Shown here piece after piece: positions 41,294 through 49,039 of a stretch of 64,000 nucleotides of DNA; position 1 is the stretch's first letter; every line of letters begins with the position of its first letter. This DNA comes from JAAZNO01 sp964508025 (lineage in GTDB: Bacteria; Chloroflexota; Anaerolineae; B4-G1; SLSP01). Under the pieces are notes generated by a model that saw only the letters and a program-made list of their open reading frames with translations, made no database searches and had not been told where the DNA came from. The translations under genes were made by a program, and so were the position numbers. The stretch spans positions 1 to 64,000 of the forward strand of contig CAZDSF010000009.1 in the NCBI GenBank assembly GCA_964508025.1, written 5' to 3'.

Positions 41294-42634
41294 CTACGGG
41301 TAGACGCGCTTGAGCGTGCGCGGGAAGGGAATCGTCTCCCGAATGTGCTCGATGCCGCAAATCCAGGTGACGGTGCGTTCGACGCCCAAGCCAAAACCGC
41401 TGTGCGGCACGCTTCCAAATTTGCGCAGCTCCATATACCACGTGAACGCCTCTTCGGGCAGCTTATCGCGGTGGATGTGCTCCAGCAACTTCTGCGGATC
41501 GGAGATACGCTCACTGCCGCCGATGATCTCCCCATACCCCTCCGGCGCGAGCAAATCCACGCTCTTGCAGACCTCTGGGCGTCCGGGCCACGGCTCCATG
41601 TAGAAGGCTTTGACGGCAGTGGGATAGCCGTAGACGAACACCGGTTTGTCGAAGCGCTTGGTGAGCTCGGTCTCGTGCGGAGAGCCGAAGTCGCCGCCCC
41701 ATTCAATTGCCAGCTGCGCTTTGAGTTCGGGATTATCGGTCTCCGCGCGAATTTCAGCCAGCATCTCCAACGCCTGATCGTAAGAGATACGCGGGAAGGG
41801 CGGCGTAATTCGCTCCAGGAAGGTCGTATCGCGGCCCAGGAAAGCCAGCTCCGCCGCGCGCTCGCGCAACGTCCGCTGAACGATGTGTGAGACGAATTGC
41901 TCCTCGATCTCCATCAGCTCGTCCAGATCACAAAAAGCGATTTCCGGCTCCACCATCCAGAACTCGGTGAGATGGCGGCGCGTCTTGGATTTCTCCGCGC
42001 GGAAGGTTGGCCCAAAACAGTAAACGCGGTTGAAGGCGAAGATATTGGCTTCGTTGTAGAGCTGCCCGGTCTGCGCCAGATACGTCGGCTCGCCGAAGTA
42101 ATCCACCTCGAACAGCGTCGTCGTGCCCTCGCCGGCGGCAGGCGTGAGGATAGGCGTATCCATGTGGATGAAGCCGTTGTTGTTCAGCCACTCGTGGATG
42201 GCGTTGATGACCGTGGCGCGCACGCGCAAAATGGCCCACTGGCTCTGTGTGCGGATCCAGAGGTGACGGTTGTCGAGCAGGAAATCCACGCCGTGCTCCT
42301 TGAGCGCGATGGGATACTCGTCCGCCACGGCCTGCACCACCTCCAAGCCGGTCACGCCGACCTCGAAGCCGCCGGGAATGCCCGGCGCGCGCGGATCGGC
42401 GCGCACCACACCCGTGATGATGACGGAAGATTCCTGGGGAATATGCGCTGCCGTCTCGAAAACCTCGGCCGGCACATCCTTGCTGAAGACCACGCACTGG
42501 ACAAAGCCATACCCATCGCGCAGCAAGAGAAACACCAGCTTGCCCTTGTGGGTACGGTTGTACACCCAACCGCGAAGGGTCACTTCCTGTCCGACGTAAT
42601 CTGCAATCTGTTCCACGCGAATGATGGGCGCCAT
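41294..42634 (-). CDS. asnS: Asparaginyl-tRNA synthetase
   Basis: A class IIb synthetase of 446 residues that charges tRNA-Asn. The OB-fold anticodon-binding domain comes first (VTLRGWVYNRTHKGKLVFLL), then motif 2 (FGPTFRAEKSKTRRHLTEFW, in which MVEPEIAF follows directly) and motif 3 (GFGLGVERTVTWICGIEHIR). Asn- rather than Asp-type sequence is seen in RKFGSVPHSGFGLG and in the absence of the AspRS insertion domain. The start ATG 42634 is preceded by AGGAGGG; the longer frame reads into the repeat element and is rejected. DedA lies upstream on the same strand. Confidence 0.95.
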   Translation of the reverse strand: MAPIIRVEQIADYVGQEVTLRGWVYNRTHKGKLVFLLLRDGYGFVQCVVFSKDVPAEVFETAAHIPQESSVIITGVVRADPRAPGIPGGFEVGVTGLEVVQAVADEYPIALKEHGVDFLLDNRHLWIRTQSQWAILRVRATVINAIHEWLNNNGFIHMDTPILTPAAGEGTTTLFEVDYFGEPTYLAQTGQLYNEANIFAFNRVYCFGPTFRAEKSKTRRHLTEFWMVEPEIAFCDLDELMEIEEQFVSHIVQRTLRERAAELAFLGRDTTFLERITPPFPRISYDQALEMLAEIRAETDNPELKAQLAIEWGGDFGSPHETELTKRFDKPVFVYGYPTAVKAFYMEPWPGRPEVCKSVDLLAPEGYGEIIGGSERISDPQKLLEHIHRDKLPEEAFTWYMELRKFGSVPHSGFGLGVERTVTWICGIEHIRETIPFPRTLKRVYP

Positions 42635-42663
42635 AGCCTTTCCCTCCTCTGAAAATCCTCTGA

Positions 42664-42740
42664 AAATAGTAATGGGTGAGCAGAGAGCCGTAAGTAGTGA
42701 GCAGGTTTTGCCAACCTCGACTGCTCTCTGCTCTCTACGC
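42664..42740 (-). repeat. Intergenic inverted-repeat element, copy B
   Basis: Read on the minus strand it starts GTGCGTAGAGAGCAG, has GAGCAGTCGAGG and CCTGCTCACTACTTACGG, and ends GCTCACCCATTACTATTTTC before two AGAGGA ribosome-binding-like sequences of asnS. Confidence 0.75.
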
Positions 42741-42769
42741 ACTCTTTTCGGCTGTATCGCCGGGCACAC

Positions 42770-43423
42770 TCAGGCCGTTTCTACGACGCGGCGGCGCTGG
42801 AACAGCCGGCGCGCGAAGAAAGCCAGCACGCCCACGACGCCCACCACCAGCACAACCTTTTCGTAACGCCCAACCCATTCCAGCACCAGGGGCCAGTTCT
42901 GTCCCAAGACAAAGCCCGCCAACGCCAACACGAAGCTCCACAGCGCGGTACCGATGGCAGTGTAGAGGGTGAAGCGTCCCATGTTCATCACGGCGATCCC
43001 GGCAGGCACGGAAATCAGACTGCGCACGATGGGCACCATGCGCCCAAAGAAAATCACCAGCTCGCCGTAACGATTGAACCAGGCGAGCGCCGTGTCGAAA
43101 TCGGCTTCTGAAAGCAAGAACCACTTGCCGAAGCGGCGCAACAACTCCCGCACCCGCTCTTCGCCGAACCAGTAACCGATTCCGTAGAAGACCATCGCGC
43201 CCGCCACCGAACCGATAGCGCCCACGAGGGTGATCCCCAGAAGCGTGAAGCCGCCGCGCTTTTCGGCTGCGAGCCAGCCCGCCATGGGCAAGACCGCTTC
43301 AGAGGGAATGGGAGGGAAAACGTTCTCGATGAACATCACCAGGCCCAGCCCAACATAACCCAATGCCTCGATGATTCCCTGCACCCAGATCGCAATCTTG
43401 TCCAACAAACCACTCAATCCCAT
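42770..43423 (-). CDS. DedA-family membrane protein
   Basis: A 217-residue polytopic membrane protein of the DedA (SNARE-associated/VTT) family. Signatures are the opening LGLVMFIENVFPPIPSEAVL, the GYWFGEE loop, and FFGRMVPIVRSLISVPAGIA with the conserved Gly, Arg and Pro residues. DedA proteins take part in recycling of lipid carriers such as undecaprenyl phosphate and in membrane homeostasis. The length is typical. It precedes asnS on the same strand with repeat copy B between. Confidence 0.9.
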   Translation of the reverse strand: MGLSGLLDKIAIWVQGIIEALGYVGLGLVMFIENVFPPIPSEAVLPMAGWLAAEKRGGFTLLGITLVGAIGSVAGAMVFYGIGYWFGEERVRELLRRFGKWFLLSEADFDTALAWFNRYGELVIFFGRMVPIVRSLISVPAGIAVMNMGRFTLYTAIGTALWSFVLALAGFVLGQNWPLVLEWVGRYEKVVLVVGVVGVLAFFARRLFQRRRVVETA

Positions 43424-43527
43424 AACTAAACTCCTTTGCGTATGACCGCTGAAAGCTTGGCGTATCGTAAAGCAATGACCGGATTATACCACGGATACAA
43501 GTGCGCTGGGCATTTCATGGCAAAACA

Positions 43528-43558
43528 TTGTCACGACTTTACAAGATTGTGGTATACT
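43528..43558 (+). promoter_or_regulatory. Candidate promoter of the regulator-sufS-sufU run
   Basis: TTGTCA (43528-43533), 19 nt, TATACT (43553-43558). The spacer is longer than ideal. Confidence 0.45.
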
Positions 43559-43641
43559 TATTTCGTACTTATGCGGTGTTTTTCGCCGGTGGGTCTCACC
43601 CAACCGCGAAAGACCCACAAACTATGGTGAGGAAAGCACCC

Positions 43642-44433
43642 ATGTATGTCTTTGTGGTATCCGATGGCACAGGCATGACTGCCGAGCAGGTCGTTAACGC
43701 CGCGCTAATGCAATTTGAAGGCGTCGAAGTGCAAACCATCCGGTACGCGGATGTTACCACTCCGGCGCAAGTACAGCAAGTGGTGCAAGATGCAGCAGCG
43801 CGCCACGCCTTGATCGTCCACACGCTGGTCTCCGATGAGCTGCGCGTGCTGATGCTCAATCAGGCGCGGGAGTATCATGTGGATGCCATGGATTTGATGG
43901 GGCCGATGCTGGATCGGCTCACGCTGGGATTGGGCAAGCCGCCCAAACAACAGCCGGGACTCTACGCCAAGCTCTCTGAAGAACGCAACCGGCGCATCGA
44001 GGCTGTGGAATTCGCCCTGCGGCATGATGATGGACAACGCGCGGACGAGCTGCACAATGCGGAGATCGTGTTGGTGGGCGTATCGCGCACAATGAAAACC
44101 CCCATTTCCATTTATCTGGCCTATCACGGGTGGTTCGTAGCCAATGTCCCGCTGATTGTCGGCATTGCGCCGCCGGCGTCTCTGCTGGCATTGCCGCGCG
44201 AAAAGGTATTCGGGCTGACCATGGCCCCGGAGCGGCTGTTGGATTTGCGACGCACGCGGGCGCGGGCCACCGGATTGCCCGTGGGATCAACGTATGAATC
44301 CATTGCTGATTTGACTGAGGAACTGCGCATGGCGCGAATGCTCTGCGCGGAACAGGGGTGGCGCACCATCAGCGTCACGGCGAAATCGGTTGAGGAAATC
44401 GCCAGTGAGATCACGACACTGGTACGGAGGTAG
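43642..44433 (+). CDS. PPDK/PEP synthase regulatory kinase-phosphorylase (DUF299 family)
   Basis: A 263-residue member of the bifunctional regulators that inactivate pyruvate phosphate dikinase or PEP synthase by ADP-dependent phosphorylation of a Thr and reactivate them by phosphorolysis. Family blocks are MYVFVVSDGTGMTAEQVV at the start, YHVDAMDLMGPMLDRL, the P-loop-like VLVGVSRTMKTPISIYLA and VPLIVGIAPPASLLAL. The start ATG 43642 follows GAGGA; upstream residues do not match the family. Whether PPDK or PEP synthase is the target cannot be decided here. sufS begins 4 nt after its stop codon, so the two are translated from one message. Confidence 0.9.
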   Translation: MYVFVVSDGTGMTAEQVVNAALMQFEGVEVQTIRYADVTTPAQVQQVVQDAAARHALIVHTLVSDELRVLMLNQAREYHVDAMDLMGPMLDRLTLGLGKPPKQQPGLYAKLSEERNRRIEAVEFALRHDDGQRADELHNAEIVLVGVSRTMKTPISIYLAYHGWFVANVPLIVGIAPPASLLALPREKVFGLTMAPERLLDLRRTRARATGLPVGSTYESIADLTEELRMARMLCAEQGWRTISVTAKSVEEIASEITTLVRR

Positions 44434-44436
44434 CAC

Positions 44437-45666
44437 ATGAGTTGGAACGTCGAGGAAATTCGCCGCGAGTTCCCAATCCTACAACAACCGGTACATGGCA
44501 AGCGCCTGGTCTTCCTGGATAGCGCTGCTAGCGCCCAGAAGCCCCGCGCGGTGATCGAGGCGATCACTTCGGTGTACACCACGGCGTATGCCAACGTTCA
44601 CCGGGGCTTGTACAGCCTGGCAGAGGCCGCGACCGAGCGTTACGAGGCGGCGCGGGAAAAGATCGCGCACTTTATCGGGACCCCTGATCCCGGCGAGATC
44701 ATCTATGTCCGCAACGCCACCGAGGCGCTGAACCTGGTCGCCTACGCCTGGGGCCGGCATCACATTGGGGCCGGCGACCGTATCATCATTACCGAAATGG
44801 AGCATCACAGCAACCTGGTGCCTTGGATGCAGTTGGCGCAGGAACGAGATGCTGAACTGGCATATCTGCCGGTGACGGATGCGGGCGAGCTAGATCTCGC
44901 GGCGTTGCCGCCGCTGCTGGCGGATGGACGCGCGCGCCTGGTCGCCTTCACGCTGATGTCGAACGTGCTGGGGACGATTCCGCCCGCGCGCGAGCTCATC
45001 GCCCAGGCGCGACAAGCGGGAGCGATGGTGGTAGTGGATGGCGCACAGGCGGTACCGCACATACCGGTGAATGTGCAGGCATTGGGCGCGGATTTCCTGG
45101 CGATTTCGGCGCACAAACTTGGCGGGCCGGGCATCGGCGCGCTATGGGGTCGCCGGAAGCTGCTGGAAGCGATGTCGCCATTCCTCTTCGGCGGGGATAT
45201 GATCCTCAGCGTGAAGAAGCACAGCGTCAGCTGGAATGATCTGCCCTACAAATTCGAGGCGGGGACGCCGGCCATCGCTGAAGCAGTGGGCTTTGGAGCG
45301 GCGGTGGATTTTCTCTCCGCGCTGGGAATGGAAGCCGTGCAACAGCATGAACAAGCGTTGGTCGCCTACGCGCTGGAACAGCTGCCGGAGATACCGGGGC
45401 TGCACATTCTCGGGCCAACCCAATCACAACGTCGCGGCGGCGCGGTCTCGTTCTGGCTGGAAGGCATTCACCCGCACGATATCGCCTCAGTGCTAGATGC
45501 AGAAGGCGTCTGCATCCGCGCCGGGTTGCACTGCGCCGAGCCGTTACACGCCCGTTTTGGCCTGCCCGCCAGCGCGCGGGCAAGTTTCTACATTTACAAC
45601 GACACAGATGATGTAGACGCGCTGATCGCGGGGCTACATCGCGTGATCAAACTACTGCGGCGCTAA
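44437..45666 (+). CDS. sufS: Cysteine desulfurase SufS
   Basis: A PLP-dependent enzyme of 409 residues that takes sulfur from cysteine for Fe-S assembly. The PLP lysine is in AISAHKLGGPGIGALWG, the cofactor-binding EMEHHSNLVPW and VDGAQAVPHIPV are present, and the catalytic Cys is in CIRAGLHCAEPLHARFG, the short-loop type II arrangement of SufS. It lies in an operon with sufU, its usual sulfur acceptor, about 13 kb away from sufCBD on the other strand. Confidence 0.95.
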   Translation: MSWNVEEIRREFPILQQPVHGKRLVFLDSAASAQKPRAVIEAITSVYTTAYANVHRGLYSLAEAATERYEAAREKIAHFIGTPDPGEIIYVRNATEALNLVAYAWGRHHIGAGDRIIITEMEHHSNLVPWMQLAQERDAELAYLPVTDAGELDLAALPPLLADGRARLVAFTLMSNVLGTIPPARELIAQARQAGAMVVVDGAQAVPHIPVNVQALGADFLAISAHKLGGPGIGALWGRRKLLEAMSPFLFGGDMILSVKKHSVSWNDLPYKFEAGTPAIAEAVGFGAAVDFLSALGMEAVQQHEQALVAYALEQLPEIPGLHILGPTQSQRRGGAVSFWLEGIHPHDIASVLDAEGVCIRAGLHCAEPLHARFGLPASARASFYIYNDTDDVDALIAGLHRVIKLLRR

Positions 45667-45692
45667 ACCGGCGCAGAAGAGACGAGGACATA

Positions 45693-46073
45693 ATGAGCGA
45701 TCTATACCGTGAACAGATGTTGGAGCATTACCACGAGCCGCAGAATTTTGGCGTGTTGCCGGACGCAGAAGTGGATGTCCATCTCGACAATCCCACCTGC
45801 GGCGATACCATCCACCTTACCGCGCAGCTCGACGCCGAAGGCCGCATCGCCAAAGTGATGTTCGAGGGGCACGGCTGCGTCATCAGTATGGCGGCGGCTT
45901 CGATGCTCACCAAGGAGGTCATCGGCAAGACGCCGCAAGAAGTCGCAGCGCTGGAGCTGCACGACATCGAAACGATGATGGGCGGGCTACGCCTGAGCAT
46001 GGGGCGGGTGAAGTGCGCGCTGCTTTCCGTCAATGCGCTCAAGAAGGGCTTGAAGGAACGCGGCAAGCTATAA
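45693..46073 (+). CDS. sufU: SufU-type sulfur acceptor/scaffold
   Basis: A 126-residue IscU/SufU-fold protein that accepts sulfur from SufS. The three conserved Cys are in NPTCGDTIHL, FEGHGCVISMAAASM and GRVKCALLSVNALKKG, with Asp of TCGD as the fourth metal ligand. The start MSDLYREQMLEHYHEPQNFG is typical. It is shorter than Bacillus SufU (about 147) because the ~20-residue insertion between the second and third Cys is missing. That gives an IscU-like outline, although context (next to sufS) supports SufU. Confidence 0.92.
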   Translation: MSDLYREQMLEHYHEPQNFGVLPDAEVDVHLDNPTCGDTIHLTAQLDAEGRIAKVMFEGHGCVISMAAASMLTKEVIGKTPQEVAALELHDIETMMGGLRLSMGRVKCALLSVNALKKGLKERGKL

Positions 46074-46110
46074 CGCGACACTGATGAGCGTCGCAGCTGA
46101 GGAGGATGCT

Positions 46111-46866
46111 ATGCAGCGCGACGAGGTTCCGCCCCCCGCCAGCCATGCGGCTCGCGGGGGGTTTCGCTCCCCACAACGCTGGCGGCGAGCGGCGCTGCGG
46201 GTGGCTCTGCTTGCGGCGTTCGCGGGAGGGCTGCTCTGGTGGAGACCGGCGCTGGCGCCTTGGATCGCGCGGTTTCAGGATCGCGCCTGGGTGGAGGCGC
46301 TGATTCGGCGTTGGGGCGTATGGGCGCCGCTGGCTTCGATTGCGCTGAATGTGTTGCAGGTATTGCTGGCGCCGATTCCGGGGCAGATCTTCGCCCCGTT
46401 GAACGGTTATCTGTTTGGGCCGTTATGGGGCGTCGTGATCAGCATCGTGGGTGTGCAACTCGGTTCGATGCTGGCGATGGGGCTAAGCCGACTCTTCGGG
46501 CGTCCGCTGGCGGAACGGCTCGTCGGCGCCGCGACACTGGCGCGATGGGATCGGCTCACCCGTCGCTGGGGCGCGCCGTTGATCGTGCTGGTATTCGCGC
46601 TCCCGCTGCTCCCCGATGATGTAATGTGCTTTGCCGCCGGCCTGACGGAAATCCCGCTGCGACGGTTGTTCGTGCTCACGCTGCTCGCGCGCTTTCCGGG
46701 CGTGGCGGTTGCAGTGCTGCTCGGTGATCGCGCTTTACGCTTGTCGCCGGCGGCGCTGGCAGGGCTGGGAGCGTGCCTGCTGGCAGCAGCCTGGCTCGTT
46801 GCGCGCTATCATCGTCGCATCCAGGCGTGGTTCCTCTGGCGCTTTCGCCGTTATCTGCGCCAGTGA
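46111..46866 (+). CDS. TVP38/TMEM64-family membrane protein
   Basis: A 251-residue membrane protein with five to six hydrophobic segments. Blocks typical of the TVP38/TMEM64 (VTT-domain) family are LLAPIPGQIFAPLNGYLFG, GVQLGSMLAMGLSRLFGRPL and VFALPLLPDDVMCFAAGLT. These are distant relatives of DedA, with suspected roles in lipid movement. The start ATG 46111 is supported by GAGGAGG just upstream; an in-frame ATG at 46084 is the alternative. It follows sufU by 37 nt and may be co-transcribed, but a link to Fe-S assembly is not implied. Confidence 0.82.
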   Translation: MQRDEVPPPASHAARGGFRSPQRWRRAALRVALLAAFAGGLLWWRPALAPWIARFQDRAWVEALIRRWGVWAPLASIALNVLQVLLAPIPGQIFAPLNGYLFGPLWGVVISIVGVQLGSMLAMGLSRLFGRPLAERLVGAATLARWDRLTRRWGAPLIVLVFALPLLPDDVMCFAAGLTEIPLRRLFVLTLLARFPGVAVAVLLGDRALRLSPAALAGLGACLLAAAWLVARYHRRIQAWFLWRFRRYLRQ

Positions 46867-46941
46867 CGCCAAAGCGGGCGCGGGGGTTGCCTGGCGCAAA
46901 GCGCGACGCCCGCCCACACCGGAGATACGCAACGCAGACGA

Positions 46942-48168
46942 TCAGGGTTCGAGCTCGCGGCGGATCATCGCCGAAAGCGTGGGTTGAGGCAAGATGCTAT
47001 CAATGCGGATCAGCGGATCGGGCAGCGTGATGGTCGGCGTGATCGTGTGCCGCCCCAGCGACAAGCCCGTCAAATCCACAAACGCGCCGACGCTAACCGG
47101 ATCCAACTGGCTGATAATGTCGAAGGGGCCGCTGAGCACCAACCGCAATCGGGTAGGTTGCAATTCTACCGTGTAACCCCGTGGCAAGCCCAAAACCTCA
47201 GGCTCTACTGGTATCGTGACCCGGCTTTCTTGCATTTCAATCACGACTTCCACTAACACTTCTGGCGTCAACAACACCGAAAGCCCCTCCGGCATCTGAA
47301 AGCCCACAGTTGTGGTAAAACTTGCCTGTAAGCCGTTGATGGAAATCGGATCGGTTTCCAGGTAGCCAGCGGCATTCTGCACCACATCTTGTCTACCAAT
47401 GACCGTCACGATAGGAGGATCTACAGTAACGCCGCTCACCCGATATCCATCCGCAGGCTCACCCAACAGGATCACCCGCACAGCCATATCACGGATATTG
47501 CCGAGCTGCTCAACAGGCACACTGACCGAGATGCTTTTCGGAATCACTTCGACATAACTGATGGGGTTGCCGGTTTGGTCAACCGGCAACGCTTGCAGAT
47601 CCCCGGTGACCGTCTGCCGCTGCTCTTTGACCGAGATCTTGAGCTGCGCTCTGGCAACCTCAGCAACCAGCGACTCTGGGCCGCGCACCGTTACGGTCTG
47701 GGGAACGTGGGTCGCCGGGCGCGCCACAAAGCCCAGGGCCGGCGTTCCATCTATCACCACCAGGACAGGGACATCTTTTTCCGCCAGCGGCTCCAGGCTC
47801 AGCACGATTTCCTGGGGCGAGTATTCAGCAATTTGTACGGGGCCGCGCAAGACCTCAATGGTAACGGGCACAACGATATTCTTGCCTGGCTGCGTATTGC
47901 TGAGATTGACGTAAGCGCGAATATCCTCCGGCTGAAGAATATCCCACAGCGATTGGGGCGCGCGAAGCACCACCCGCGCTTTAGCATTTTCGGCCCCATA
48001 CGCGGCCATGCGATCCTGGGGCACACCCCGCACTTCTATCGGGATGGCAGAAGGGTAGGGCCGCTCCACCGTGGGATCGCCGGTTTCTGTAGCGACAGCC
48101 CAGAAGAAAAAAGCCAGGGCCAGTGAGACCAGCATAAGTGTCAGGTTTTGTCCAAGTCGTTTGCTCAT
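46942..48168 (-). CDS. cdaR: YbbR-domain protein CdaR
   Basis: A 408-residue protein with one N-terminal membrane helix (LTLMLVSLALAFFFWAVA) and four YbbR-type beta modules outside the cytoplasm (for example IPIEVRGVPQDRMAAYG, VPVLVVIDGTPALGFVA, MAVRVILLGEPADGYRV, VTIPVEPEVLGLPRGYT). CdaR partners and modulates the membrane diadenylate cyclase CdaA, and its gene begins 1 nt after the cdaA stop, as in many Firmicutes. In those operons glmM usually follows; here the next gene is on the opposite strand. Confidence 0.88.
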   Translation of the reverse strand: MSKRLGQNLTLMLVSLALAFFFWAVATETGDPTVERPYPSAIPIEVRGVPQDRMAAYGAENAKARVVLRAPQSLWDILQPEDIRAYVNLSNTQPGKNIVVPVTIEVLRGPVQIAEYSPQEIVLSLEPLAEKDVPVLVVIDGTPALGFVARPATHVPQTVTVRGPESLVAEVARAQLKISVKEQRQTVTGDLQALPVDQTGNPISYVEVIPKSISVSVPVEQLGNIRDMAVRVILLGEPADGYRVSGVTVDPPIVTVIGRQDVVQNAAGYLETDPISINGLQASFTTTVGFQMPEGLSVLLTPEVLVEVVIEMQESRVTIPVEPEVLGLPRGYTVELQPTRLRLVLSGPFDIISQLDPVSVGAFVDLTGLSLGRHTITPTITLPDPLIRIDSILPQPTLSAMIRRELEP

Positions 48169-48169
48169 C

Positions 48170-49021
48170 TCAGCGGCTCCGGGACGTGGTAGAAGCAGCG
48201 CTGGCAGGATCGCGTTTGAGCCACCGCTGCAACATAGAAGATGACGCGGACTTCTGCGCGAAGAAGGTGCTGAGAATGGCCGTCAAACGGTCGGGGTCGA
48301 GATCACGGATGATACGTCCGTTATGCGCCAACGAGATAGCGCCGCGCTCTTCAGATACCACCAGGGCGATAGCATCGCTATCTTCGGTGATGCCGATCGC
48401 CGCGCGATGCCGCAAGCCCAGCTGGCGATCCGAGAGAAAAGCGGAGGTCAGCGGCATCACACACGCCGCTGCCGCGATACGATGATCCTGGATGATGACG
48501 GCGCCATCATGGAGCACCGTATGATGGTCGAAGATGGTCGTGAGCAGCTCCGTCGTCACCAGTGCGTCTATAAGCACACCGGTTTCGATGTATTCCTGCA
48601 AGCCGGTGCCGCGCTCGAAAACAATCAAGGCGCCGGTTTTGCGATTCGCCATATAGCGCACCGCAGTAGCGGTAGCGGCGAGCATTTTCTCACCCGCGTC
48701 ATTGTTGGAAGCCGCGAGCGACAGAAAACGTCCGCGTCCCAGCCGCTCCAACGCCCGGCGCAATTCGGGCTGGAAGATAACCGGCAGGGCAAACAGGATC
48801 ACCGGCAATACCTGCGTTACCAGCCAGCTGAGGGCTTGCAGGCGCACGATACGCCCCAGCAAAGCCAATGTCACCAGCAGGGCGGTAATCCCACGCAACA
48901 ACGTCACGGCGCGCGTGCCGCGCAGCGCGTAGAAGATCGCAAAGAAAAGCATTGCGACCAGAGCAATATCCACCATATCCGGCCAGGATAGGCGCTCGAT
49001 CAACCAACGAAGTTCCCACAT
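48170..49021 (-). CDS. cdaA: Diadenylate cyclase CdaA
   Basis: A 283-residue membrane enzyme that makes cyclic di-AMP from two ATP. Three N-terminal helices (residues about 15-90) precede the DAC domain with ALIVFERGTGLQEYIETG, TVLHDGAVIIQDHRIAAA (DGA motif) and LGLRHRAAIGITEDSDA (RHR motif), so the active site looks intact. It is co-transcribed with cdaR and with the TPR gene upstream. c-di-AMP controls potassium and osmotic balance and wall homeostasis in bacteria that use it. Confidence 0.94.
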   Translation of the reverse strand: MWELRWLIERLSWPDMVDIALVAMLFFAIFYALRGTRAVTLLRGITALLVTLALLGRIVRLQALSWLVTQVLPVILFALPVIFQPELRRALERLGRGRFLSLAASNNDAGEKMLAATATAVRYMANRKTGALIVFERGTGLQEYIETGVLIDALVTTELLTTIFDHHTVLHDGAVIIQDHRIAAAACVMPLTSAFLSDRQLGLRHRAAIGITEDSDAIALVVSEERGAISLAHNGRIIRDLDPDRLTAILSTFFAQKSASSSMLQRWLKRDPASAASTTSRSR

Positions 49022-49039
49022 AGTTATGTTACACGGCTC

